DNA from: Frigididesulfovibrio sp031553235
Lineage (GTDB): Bacteria > Desulfobacterota > Desulfovibrionia > Desulfovibrionales > Desulfovibrionaceae
Length of the DNA stretch: 55,111 nucleotides
Direction of reading: 5' to 3'
Assembly: GCA_031553235.1 (NCBI GenBank)
Contig: JAVBLS010000078.1
Coordinates: forward strand, 1 to 55,111
Below the pieces are notes generated by a model. The model was not told the DNA's origin and did no database searches. It was given only the letters and a program-made list of their open reading frames with translations. The translations under genes and the position numbers were made by a program. Position 1 is the stretch's first letter, and each line of letters begins with the position of its first letter. Of the stretch, positions 42,522 through 50,499 are shown piece after piece.

Positions 42522-42758
42522 TCAACCGGCTTGTTTGATCAGGCTGCGTACGGTGTCGGAGGGTTCCGCGCCAAGCTCAAGCCACTTCTTGATCTTGTCG
42601 GTGTCCAAAGACACCTGGGCCGGCTTGGTCATGGGGTTGTAGTACCCGAGGTATTCCAGCGGGCGCCCGTCGCGGCGCGTGGCGGAGTTGACGGCAATTA
42701 CACGATAGAAGGGGCGCTTTTTGCACCCGCTCCGGGTAAGTCTGATTTTAACGGCCAT
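42522..42758 (-). CDS. rpsP: 30S ribosomal protein S16
   Basis: This 78-residue protein is S16. VKIRLTRSGCKKRPFYRVIA and EYLGYYNPMTKP are diagnostic, followed by LDTDKIKKWLELGAEPSDTV. AGGGAGAC precedes the start at 42758. It follows ffh after 73 bases and leads the ribosomal part of the operon. Confidence 0.97.
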   Translation of the reverse strand: MAVKIRLTRSGCKKRPFYRVIAVNSATRRDGRPLEYLGYYNPMTKPAQVSLDTDKIKKWLELGAEPSDTVRSLIKQAG

Positions 42759-42831
42759 GATTGTCTCCCTATTCTTGACGGTATTGTAAGTTGTGAAGGA
42801 GGAAAGCGCAAGTTGGCGCCTTTGCCTGATT

Positions 42832-44331
42832 TCAGCGCCCTTTTTTACGGCGCTGCCGTTCCGCTTTTCTCTGCTTGCGCAGCTTTTTCTGCTCGTCGGC
42901 CGATACGCCGCCCATGTCGGAAAAGCCCATTCCGCCGCCGGGCATACCGGGCATCCCGGGCGATATTCCCGGCATGGCCGCGCCGGCAGGCATCTTGGGC
43001 AGGCGTCCCAGGCCCTTGGGCATTTTGCCGCCTGCGCCGCCGGTCAGCTTGCGCATCATGTTGCGCATGTCGTCAAACTGTTTGAGCAATTGGTTGACCT
43101 GGGCCACGGTGCAGCCCGAGCCCGCAGCGATGCGCCGTTTACGCCCGGCGTTGATGATCTCCGGGTTTTTGCGCTCGGCCTTGGTCATCGAGTTGATGAT
43201 CGACTCGGAACGCTGCATTTCCTTTTCGGCCGGGGCCATGTCGCCCAACTTGCGGGTCAGCCCGCCCAGGCCGGGGATGAGCTTCATGATCCCTTCCAGC
43301 GAGCCGATTTTTTTCATCCGGCGCATCTGGGTGCGAAAATCTTCAAAGTCGAATTCCGCCCGCTGCATCTTGCGGGTCAGTTCTTCGGCCTCGGTTGCGT
43401 CGATGTCGGCCTGGGCCTTTTCGATCAGGGTGAGCACGTCGCCCATGCCGAGAATGCGCCCGGCCATACGCTCGGGGTGGAAGGGCTCCAGCTCTTCGAT
43501 CTTTTCGCCCACGCCGACGAACTTGACCCCGGCGCCTGTGACCGACTTGATCGACAGGGCCGCGCCGCCACGGGCGTCGCCGTCCATCTTGGTCAGAACC
43601 ACGCCGCTGATGCCCAGGGCCTCGTTGAAGGCCTTGGCCACGGTCACGGCGTCCTGGCCGGTCATGGCGTCGGCCACGAACAAAATTTCCGCAGGATCGA
43701 CCGCCGCCTTGATGTCCTTGAGTTCCTGCATCAAGGCTTCGTCGATGTGCAGCCGGCCCGCAGTGTCCAGCAGGATCACATCCCGGCCGGCGGCCTTGGC
43801 CGCCTCCACCGAAGCCTTGGCGATGTCCACCGGCCGCATTATGGCCGTGGAAGGGTAGTGCGGCATGTCCAGCTTGCCTGCCAGCACGGCCAATTGTTCA
43901 ATGGCCGCCGGGCGATAGACGTCGGCCGGCACCAGATAGGGCTTTTTGCCCTCTGCCGCCAGCCGGTGCGCCAGCTTGCCCGTGGAGGTCGTCTTGCCCG
44001 AGCCCTGCAGGCCGACCATCATCACGATGCGCGGCGCCGGGCCGGCAAGGTTCAATTCGGCCGTTTTGCCGCCAAGCAGCGTGATCAGTTCGTCATGGAC
44101 GGCCTTGACCACCTGCTTGTCGGGGCCGAGGCCCGCCTCGACCTCCGCGCCCAGGCAGCGTTCCCGCACCCTTTCGATGAAGTCCTTGACGACCGTGAAG
44201 TTGACGTCCGCTTCCAAAAGAGCCAGACGCACTTCGCGCAGAGCTTCCTGGATGTTGGCCTCGTCAAGCCGCGTTTTGCCGCCGAGCTTGCGGAAAACGC
44301 CGCTCAATCGTTCTGAAAGTCCGTCAAACAT
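42832..44331 (-). CDS. ffh: Signal recognition particle protein Ffh
   Basis: This 499-residue GTPase binds SRP RNA and signal sequences and brings ribosomes to the membrane. The N domain opens MFDGLSERLSGVFRKLGGK; the G domain has GLQGSGKTTSTGKLA (G1), LLDTAGRLHIDEALMQEL (G3), VLTKMDGDARGGAALSIK (G4) and KFVGVGEKIEELEPFHP. The M domain contains GLGGLTRKLGDM, GRKRRIAAGSGCTVAQVNQL and a Met/Gly/Pro-rich tail with repeated PGMPG-like units before a basic end. The ATG at 44331 is preferred to 44370 because it gives the standard N-terminus and follows GAGAGGATACGGG. Confidence 0.96.
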   Translation of the reverse strand: MFDGLSERLSGVFRKLGGKTRLDEANIQEALREVRLALLEADVNFTVVKDFIERVRERCLGAEVEAGLGPDKQVVKAVHDELITLLGGKTAELNLAGPAPRIVMMVGLQGSGKTTSTGKLAHRLAAEGKKPYLVPADVYRPAAIEQLAVLAGKLDMPHYPSTAIMRPVDIAKASVEAAKAAGRDVILLDTAGRLHIDEALMQELKDIKAAVDPAEILFVADAMTGQDAVTVAKAFNEALGISGVVLTKMDGDARGGAALSIKSVTGAGVKFVGVGEKIEELEPFHPERMAGRILGMGDVLTLIEKAQADIDATEAEELTRKMQRAEFDFEDFRTQMRRMKKIGSLEGIMKLIPGLGGLTRKLGDMAPAEKEMQRSESIINSMTKAERKNPEIINAGRKRRIAAGSGCTVAQVNQLLKQFDDMRNMMRKLTGGAGGKMPKGLGRLPKMPAGAAMPGISPGMPGMPGGGMGFSDMGGVSADEQKKLRKQRKAERQRRKKGR

Positions 44332-44379
44332 CCCGTATCCTCTCAAAGGGTCAAGCCCAGGTAACAGCAAAGAGAACAG

Positions 44380-44408
44380 GCGTTACGCCAACTCACGGCC
44401 AAAGTCAA
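44380..44408 (-). promoter_or_regulatory. Predicted ffh operon promoter
   Basis: On the minus strand TTGACT (44408-44403) is followed after 17 bases by TAACGC (44385-44380), 49 bases before the ffh start. The -10 is a weak match, so this is a moderate prediction. Confidence 0.4.
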
Positions 44409-44527
44409 GTTGTACCCGGCCCGGAAGAAGACACCTGGCGCAGCCAGTTTTGGCGCGGGGCGATTCGTGCGCATTGTGGGAGCTTGCCGCCCACCAACCG
44501 TGATGGGATTTTCTGACACCCAATGTT

Positions 44528-46060
44528 TTAGCGGCTTCGGCGGTGCAGGAGCTTGCGGAAGTCGGCGTGGTTGAGGCCGGCGAGAAAGGGCACGGCCAAA
44601 ATGAGGCTGCCGGTGAGCAGGCAGTAAAGCATACCCGAGACAAAGAAGCGGAGCAGATTTTCTGCCGGGGCGAAGTTCTGGGTGGCGAAGCGGCAGCCCA
44701 GGGCGACCAGAGCGAAGGCCGGGGCGGTGATAAGCTGGTGCAGGAGATTGCGGCCGTAAGCGAAGGGAACAAGCTTGCGGCCGGCAAAGAGCGTAATGTT
44801 GACGGAAACAGCCTGGACCAGCACCATCTTCACAGCCAGGCCCAGGGCCCCGAGGTCGAAGCCGAAGAGATTGGGCGGGGCCAGGACGAGCCAGGAAAGG
44901 GCCGTGCCGGGTATCAGGGTGAACAGGGCAAGGTTGCGGTAGGCTTTGGTTTCGCCGCCGGCGTAAAAAATGGAAGCGGCCACCTGGCCGTAGCCCTGGT
45001 GGATGGGGTACAGGGCCATGACGGCCACGGGGCCGACGGCTCCGGCAAAGGCCGCGCCGCCGAACAGGCGGACAACGGCCGGGGATTCTATGAAGGTGAA
45101 GCAGGCAAACCAGGCCGACACGGCGTAAATCATCGGGGCGTAGCGGTCCACCAGAGCGGCCATGAGCTCGGGCTTGTTCCGGCCGTGGGCGGCGGCCAGT
45201 TCGCGCATCAGCAGGGGGGTGAGGGCGGTGACGAACAAGAAACAGGCCATGCCGACTTTTTGGCCGAGGGAGAAAAAGCCCTGTTCCACGCTGCCGTCGA
45301 AAAATTGAAGCATCCAGCGCTCGCCCGCCAGGGCCGCGGCGGAAAGCAGGGCGGCAATGAACAGGGGGGAACTGTAGGTCCAGAACTCGCGGGCCTTGGC
45401 TGTGGCTTCGGCCTTGTCGAGAGACAGGCGGCGTTGCGGCTTGGCCCGATGGGCCAGGATCACGAAGCCCAGGGCGGCCGCGCCGAGAAAAACATACTGG
45501 TGCAGAAAGAGCACGGGTAAGGAGAGCACTCCGGCGACGAACAGGGCGGCTAGGGCCAGGGCCGAGATCAGGCTGACCGTGGTGCGCAGAATCTCGCCGC
45601 TTACGGTCAGGCCGAGGGCGTCGTTGATGCCCCGGGCGGTGCGCCCGGCCCAGGTCAGCCAGGCCCAAAGGGCGGCGGCCGGGGCCATTAGGGCGGGCAC
45701 GCCGGGCAAAATGGTTCCGCCCAGGGTCGGAATCAACGCCAAAGCGCCCACGCCCAGGGCCAGGAGCAGAACGACCAGGGAAAAGCGCAGGTACAGGGCC
45801 ACGGCCGCATCGTCGTCCGGATTCTTGGACAGGGTGGTGGCCAGGCAGGTGGAGGTGCCCATGTCCAGAAAGGTGGAAAATTGCTGAAAGACGTTGGTGG
45901 CAAAGCTGAAGTTGCCGTAGACGGCCGGCCCCAAAGCCCGGGGCATCAGGGCTTCAAGCGCGAAGTACAGGGGAATGCCCGAGGCATTGGCCGCGAGCTT
46001 GAACAAATAGCGCTTACGCAGGGAGTCGTGGGGCGTCTGGGTATTTTGGCCTGTTTCCAT
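44528..46060 (-). CDS. Polysaccharide flippase (Wzx/MATE-like)
   Basis: This 510-residue protein has some 12-14 membrane helices and fits the polysaccharide biosynthesis (Wzx-type) export family, which turns lipid-linked oligosaccharides across the inner membrane. The opening LFKLAANASGIPLYFALEAL then MPRALGPAVYGNFSFA and the FLDMGTSTCLATTLSKN segment are the usual first two helices of this family; RWMLQFFDGSVEQGFFSLGQKVGM begins the second half. It lies 12 bases after the LIC12162-type gene on the same strand, with AGGAA before its start, so the two are an operon. Substrate is unknown. Confidence 0.82.
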   Translation of the reverse strand: METGQNTQTPHDSLRKRYLFKLAANASGIPLYFALEALMPRALGPAVYGNFSFATNVFQQFSTFLDMGTSTCLATTLSKNPDDDAAVALYLRFSLVVLLLALGVGALALIPTLGGTILPGVPALMAPAAALWAWLTWAGRTARGINDALGLTVSGEILRTTVSLISALALAALFVAGVLSLPVLFLHQYVFLGAAALGFVILAHRAKPQRRLSLDKAEATAKAREFWTYSSPLFIAALLSAAALAGERWMLQFFDGSVEQGFFSLGQKVGMACFLFVTALTPLLMRELAAAHGRNKPELMAALVDRYAPMIYAVSAWFACFTFIESPAVVRLFGGAAFAGAVGPVAVMALYPIHQGYGQVAASIFYAGGETKAYRNLALFTLIPGTALSWLVLAPPNLFGFDLGALGLAVKMVLVQAVSVNITLFAGRKLVPFAYGRNLLHQLITAPAFALVALGCRFATQNFAPAENLLRFFVSGMLYCLLTGSLILAVPFLAGLNHADFRKLLHRRSR

Positions 46061-46072
46061 TGTGTTTGATTC

Positions 46073-47776
46073 CTATAACCTGCGCAAGGCCTTGGCCCAG
46101 AGTCGTGCCAGGCGCTTAGGCGAAAGCCGGGTCTGTTCCGGGCCAAGGCCGCACTGGGCAAAATGGAAAAGCCAGAGCCGGCGGGCTTCTTGGGATTTTT
46201 CCGAGCGCCACCAGCCGGGCACGTCGTCCCAGACGGTGCAGGCCAGGCGGGCGGCCGCGTCCGCGTCCGGCTGCAGGATGCCGGCTTGGGCCAGGGCGTC
46301 AAGGATTTGATCGGTTTCCGGGGCCATGGCCCATGATTTCCGGTTCCAGAAGGCCACGGTGGGCACGTTGCCGGCCAGGGCCTGGTGCAGGGTGGTACCG
46401 TAGTGGTCCAGGACCAGCAGCCGGCAGCTCAGAAGGTGGGCCGTGAGGTCGCCACGGCAGAGGGGCACCTGGGGCAGGGCGGCGCGCAGGTGGTCCCCGT
46501 CGCTCAGGCCGCCGGGGGTGCGTAAATAGGGCCGGTACGAGGACACGGCCAGGATGCGCGGTTCAAGGGCACGGAAAAATGCGATCTTGCTCCGGCGGTA
46601 GTCGGGCAGCTCGCCGCCCTGGGGTCGGGTTTTCAGCCGGTAGATCCGGCTGCTCATTTCCGTGCCCACCAAAATCAGATTCGGCCCGGTCTCCTTATGT
46701 CGGTCGCGCAGATGGGCCAGGACGGGCTGGGGCAGGGGCACGGCGTTGATCGGGTAGGGCGGATGTTCGCGCCAGCCCCAAGTGATGAAGGCGTGACAGG
46801 CATATTCCCAGAACGCGCCGCCGACCGAAGCCAAGTTGCCGTAGTTGGCCCCGTGCTGCACGCAGAAGAGCGAGGCGCCGGCCTCGAGCCAGGAGGCGAT
46901 CTGCAGGCGGTAAAGGTCATCCTGGCCGGCCGCGGCGGTAATCCCGCGCAGCTTAAGCCTGCACGGCGGGATGCTCTGGGGCACGGAACTCTCAAAGCTG
47001 CGGGGCAGAGCCCGCTCGGCCAGAGCGTGGAAATCGAAGCCCCAGTCAATACCGCCGCAGCCATAGCGCTCCAGGCTATATTTTTTGTCCGGCCTGGCGG
47101 TTTTGTTGCGCAGCACGGCGAGGTTCAACTGCAGGTTGCGCAGCGGCGAAAAGCTTTTGTGATAGGGAAAGGGGAGAGCGCGCAACAGGTCGCGCAACCA
47201 GGTTTTGACGCTTGTGGGCTCGGGCGGGGGAACGCCGGGAGTGAGGTCGCGGGCAGGCAGGTAGGAAATCTCCCAGTGCTTCGGCCCATGGGCCTCAATC
47301 AGCCGGGAGAACAGATAGTGGTTCCAGCCCTCGGCCAGAACGCCCCGGATCATGAAGTCCCTGCCGTCCATAAAAGCGAAGGGGCACTTGCGGGGCAGCA
47401 GGGCGACACGTAGCGGCTCGGGGTCGGCGATCAGATCGAGCAGTCTGCGCCTGCGTTCGGCCGTCGAATGGCACAACAGCACGGCCCAAGGTCCCAGGGC
47501 CATCTGCCAGAAAGCGTCGGAGCGGCCGACGCCCACGGCGTCGTTGAGCCGGTCGCCCAGGTGCCGGATCAGGGCCACGGCCTCGGCATTGGCGGCCAAA
47601 GCGTCTTCACTCATGACGGCAGCATCGGGATACGGGTCGGCCGGAATATCGAACACCCCGGGCTCGTCCCAGCCGGGAAAAAGGTTTTCCCGGCCGGTAA
47701 AACACCAGATCCCGGCGGGTTTATGGGTGGAGGGGGATGCCCCTTCAGGCATGGAACCGAAAACCAGTTCGCGCAT
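46073..47776 (-). CDS. LIC12162-family putative transferase
   Basis: This 567-residue protein matches the LIC12162 family of putative surface-sugar transferases. The most telling segment is ASLFCVQHGANYGNL...AFITWGW (residues about 310-345), where the family has a QHG-x-YG motif followed by a WGW. The C-terminal part carries RLLVLDHYGTTLHQALAGNVPTVAFWN, a GT-B-like donor site pattern as in other surface polysaccharide transferases. The N-terminal 200 residues are less conserved. The ATG at 47776 has AAGGA upstream. With the flippase next to it, a role in making an exported glycan is likely, but no reaction is known for the family. Confidence 0.65.
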   Translation of the reverse strand: MRELVFGSMPEGASPSTHKPAGIWCFTGRENLFPGWDEPGVFDIPADPYPDAAVMSEDALAANAEAVALIRHLGDRLNDAVGVGRSDAFWQMALGPWAVLLCHSTAERRRRLLDLIADPEPLRVALLPRKCPFAFMDGRDFMIRGVLAEGWNHYLFSRLIEAHGPKHWEISYLPARDLTPGVPPPEPTSVKTWLRDLLRALPFPYHKSFSPLRNLQLNLAVLRNKTARPDKKYSLERYGCGGIDWGFDFHALAERALPRSFESSVPQSIPPCRLKLRGITAAAGQDDLYRLQIASWLEAGASLFCVQHGANYGNLASVGGAFWEYACHAFITWGWREHPPYPINAVPLPQPVLAHLRDRHKETGPNLILVGTEMSSRIYRLKTRPQGGELPDYRRSKIAFFRALEPRILAVSSYRPYLRTPGGLSDGDHLRAALPQVPLCRGDLTAHLLSCRLLVLDHYGTTLHQALAGNVPTVAFWNRKSWAMAPETDQILDALAQAGILQPDADAAARLACTVWDDVPGWWRSEKSQEARRLWLFHFAQCGLGPEQTRLSPKRLARLWAKALRRL

Positions 47777-47819
47777 GGGTGGATATATCCTTGACTAATG
47801 CCGAAATGAAATTGCTCTG

Positions 47820-48003
47820 GAGCGGATGAATATTGAAAATGTTCATCCGCTCCGGCAGATGCGCAAGCGGACTGCGGCTCGCGACTACACGGGGTATACT
47901 TTCGATTTTCCGCAGTGCTGCCGGCCCATCAACCTTCGCGGCCTTTATTGGTTTGCGGGCTCGTTCGGAAGTTCATCGGCAATTTCAAAATGAAATCGCT
48001 CCC
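47820..48003 (+). repeat. Modular intergenic repeat, copy F (with internal insertion)
   Basis: The first hairpin has 15-base arms GAGCGGATGAATATT (47820-47834) and its complement with one G-T pair (47838-47852) around GAA. GCGCAAGCGGAC and GCGGCTCG follow, then about 70 bases not seen in other copies (47882-47953), then GCGGGCTCGTTCGGAAGTTC and ATCGGCAATTTCA/TGAAATCGC. It fills most of the 326-base gap between the LIC12162-type gene and the DRTGG gene; nothing else is seen there. Confidence 0.7.
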
Positions 48004-48102
48004 ATAAGAATACCCCGGCCCGAGAGCCGGCGTCAAGGAAGGCGGGGTGCGACGCGGAAAATGTGTCGCGGAGCGTATGGGGCCGTGGCAGACTGCCGGC
48101 CG

Positions 48103-49188
48103 TTACCCTTTGTTCGGGTCAAGGCCGAAGGCCGCGGTGAACACGGAAAGGTCCAGCGAGGTGGCGGCCAGATCCAGGGCCTGGCGAATGCGGTGCAGCT
48201 CGCGCAGCTTGATGTCGTTGAGAATGCCGGCCATGGCCTGGGCCGTGGTGAAGGTGTCGTCGCGCACGGTGAGCAGCGGGATATCCAGGTTTTCGGCCTT
48301 TTGCCGCACCAGTTCCGCCGGTCCCAAGTTGCCTGTGAGAATGACGCAGGGGGCGTCGGCGTTCAGGGCGGCCAGCTGCAGGTCGGCCCGGTCGCCGCCT
48401 ACGATCACTGCCCGTCGGGGCAGCCGGCGTAGATGGGTCATGAAGTTTTCCACCTGCATGGCCCCCACGATAAAGCCTTCAACCACGCGTCCGGCGCCTG
48501 CGTTGCCGGCCGTGAGCCGGCCGCCCAGTACCGGAGCCAGATCGCCCGCCCGGATGGCCCAGAGCGAGGGCCGGCCGGGGATCAGGCCGAGCACCGGCAT
48601 GGAGTGGGCCGTAAGCCAGGGAACGAGCACTTCTTCCGCGTCGCGACGGTCATTGTCGCGCACGTCGTTGAGCACCACGCCGAGCAGGGACGGGCCGAGC
48701 AGATCGCGGCAGTGCAACAGGGCGTCGTAGGCAAAGGGCGCGTCCAGGCGGACCACCAGCACGACCTTGAGATTGAGGGCGTCCACCAGGGCCTTGCCGC
48801 CCGCCCCGGCGAAGCTGCCGGCCGAAGGAAAAATGCCGCTGCCGGATACCAGGGTGAGATCGCGGCCTTGGGAAATTTGTCCGTAGGCGCTCTGGATGCG
48901 CTCCAGGGCTCCTCCCCGGGTGGTGGAATCATAAATTTGCAATTCGCGCGGATTGCGCGGCGCCATGAGCGGGGTGAGTACGTCGGCCGGGGCATCTTGG
49001 CCCAGCACCTCCTGCACTACCAGGGCGTCTTCGTCGCCCAGGCGTTCTTCAACTGTCTTGGGTATGGCCCCCAAGGGCTTGCAGTAGCCGACGGAATGCC
49101 CGGCACGTTGCAGCAGAACACCTAGGGAGAGGCAGAGCAGGCTTTTGCCCGCTTTTGCCGAAGTAGAGGCGATATAGATGCCGGGCAT
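48103..49188 (-). CDS. Stand-alone AAA_26-DRTGG protein (Pta N-terminal-like)
   Basis: This 361-residue protein corresponds to the N-terminal half of long phosphotransacetylases without the catalytic half. Residues 1-210 form a dethiobiotin-synthetase-like P-loop domain (YIASTSAKAGKSLLCLSLGV), and about 215-325 form the DRTGG domain (GAMQVENFMTHLRRLPRRAV, then VIVGGDRADLQLAAL and PLLTVRDDTFTTAQAM). In long Pta proteins this part is regulatory. It lies downstream of ackA on the same strand across a GC-rich hairpin, so it may tune the acetate pathway; this is inference. AAGGATT precedes the start. Confidence 0.85.
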   Translation of the reverse strand: MPGIYIASTSAKAGKSLLCLSLGVLLQRAGHSVGYCKPLGAIPKTVEERLGDEDALVVQEVLGQDAPADVLTPLMAPRNPRELQIYDSTTRGGALERIQSAYGQISQGRDLTLVSGSGIFPSAGSFAGAGGKALVDALNLKVVLVVRLDAPFAYDALLHCRDLLGPSLLGVVLNDVRDNDRRDAEEVLVPWLTAHSMPVLGLIPGRPSLWAIRAGDLAPVLGGRLTAGNAGAGRVVEGFIVGAMQVENFMTHLRRLPRRAVIVGGDRADLQLAALNADAPCVILTGNLGPAELVRQKAENLDIPLLTVRDDTFTTAQAMAGILNDIKLRELHRIRQALDLAATSLDLSVFTAAFGLDPNKG

Positions 49189-49228
49189 GATCCGAATCCT
49201 TCGGGCTCCCCATAAGTAAGGGAGAAGA

Positions 49229-49263
49229 GCCGCCGCGCCCGAGGTCGGCCCGGGCGCGGCGGC
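49229..49263 (-). terminator. GC-rich hairpin after ackA
   Basis: GCCGCCGCGCCC (49229-49240) pairs with GGGCGCGGCGGC (49252-49263) right after the ackA stop. On the minus strand TCTTCTCCCTTACTT follows. The T-run is interrupted, so read-through into the DRTGG gene is probable. Confidence 0.5.
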
Positions 49264-49271
49264 GCAAGGCG

Positions 49272-50477
49272 TTACTTCAGGACCGCGAGGGTGGCCTGGG
49301 CGATGGCCAATTCTTCGTTGGTGGGAACAACCAGCACGGGCGTCTTGGTCCCGGCCGGGCTGATGGAACGCGCTTCGCCCGAGCGCTTGGCATTGGCCGC
49401 CGTGTCCACGGCAATACCCAGATTTTCCAGATTCGCGCAGACCTGGACGCGCACCGCATCGTCATTTTCACCGATTCCGGCCGTAAAGACAAGGGCGTCC
49501 ACCCGGCCGAGCTCGACCATGTAGGCGCCGATATAGCGGCGAATGGCATGGCAGAACATTTCGAAGGCCAGTTGCGCCTTTTTGTCGCCCTTTTCGCGGG
49601 CGGCGTGGATGTCGCGCATGTCGTTCATGCCGCAGATGCCCTTCAGGCCGCTCTTGCGGTTGAGCATGCTGTCGATGTCTTCCAGGCCCATGCCCAGGTT
49701 GCGCCCGAGAAAGGCATGAATGGCCGGGTCGATGTCGCCGCAGCGCGTACCCATCATTACCCCGGCCAAGGGGGTCAGACCCATGCTGGTGTCCACGCAC
49801 TTGCCGTCCTTGACCGCGCTGATCGAGCAGCCGTTACCCAGGTGGCAGGTGATCACGTTGAAGCCTTCGTTCCTGCGCCCCATGACTTCGGCGGCTTTGT
49901 GGGCCACGTACTTGTGCGAGGTGCCGTGCATGCCGTAGCGGCGTACTCGGTTGTTTTCATAGAGCTCGTAGGGCAGGGGATACATGAAGGCCGTGGGCTG
50001 CATGGTGGAGTGGAATTCGGTGTCGAACACGGCCACGGAAGGTGCGTGGGGCAACAGCTTTTCCGCCACTTCAATGCCCTGCAGGTTGGCCGGGTTGTGC
50101 AGCGGGGCCAGGGGCGCCAGCTCGGCAATGCCTTTTTTCACCGCGGCGGTCACCCGGCAGGAGGCGGGGAAGAGCTCGCCGCCCTGGACCACCCGGTGGC
50201 CCACGGCGCCGATCTCCTGCAGATCTTTGAGCACGCCCTTTTCCGGGTCGGTGAGCAGCTTCATGACGGCTTCCATACCGGCGGTGTGGTCTTTGAACGG
50301 CTCTTCGCGGCTGAATTTTTGTTCCTGTTCCGTGCCCGGGGCCTTTTTGTGGGTCAGCGCGCCTACGGCGTCGCCGATGCGTTCCACCAAGCCGGAGCAG
50401 AGCGCCCGGCCGTCGGCCATGTCGATGAGCTGGTACTTGAAAGAGGAACTGCCGCAGTTGATGACGAGAATTTTCAT
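49272..50477 (-). CDS. ackA: Acetate kinase
   Basis: This 401-residue enzyme makes ATP and acetate from acetyl phosphate and ADP. VINCGSSSFKYQLID at the start, HRVVQGGELF, VFDTEFHSTM, HGTSHKYV, TCHLGNGCSISAVKDGKCVD and TSMGLTPLAGVMMGTRCGDI are the two acetate kinase signatures and active-site segments. FTAGIGENDDAVR near residue 325 and PTNEELAIA near the end are also typical. It follows pta by 22 bases on the same strand with AGGAGA before the start. Confidence 0.96.
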   Translation of the reverse strand: MKILVINCGSSSFKYQLIDMADGRALCSGLVERIGDAVGALTHKKAPGTEQEQKFSREEPFKDHTAGMEAVMKLLTDPEKGVLKDLQEIGAVGHRVVQGGELFPASCRVTAAVKKGIAELAPLAPLHNPANLQGIEVAEKLLPHAPSVAVFDTEFHSTMQPTAFMYPLPYELYENNRVRRYGMHGTSHKYVAHKAAEVMGRRNEGFNVITCHLGNGCSISAVKDGKCVDTSMGLTPLAGVMMGTRCGDIDPAIHAFLGRNLGMGLEDIDSMLNRKSGLKGICGMNDMRDIHAAREKGDKKAQLAFEMFCHAIRRYIGAYMVELGRVDALVFTAGIGENDDAVRVQVCANLENLGIAVDTAANAKRSGEARSISPAGTKTPVLVVPTNEELAIAQATLAVLK

Positions 50478-50499
50478 CTGAAAGGGTTCTCCTGAATGA

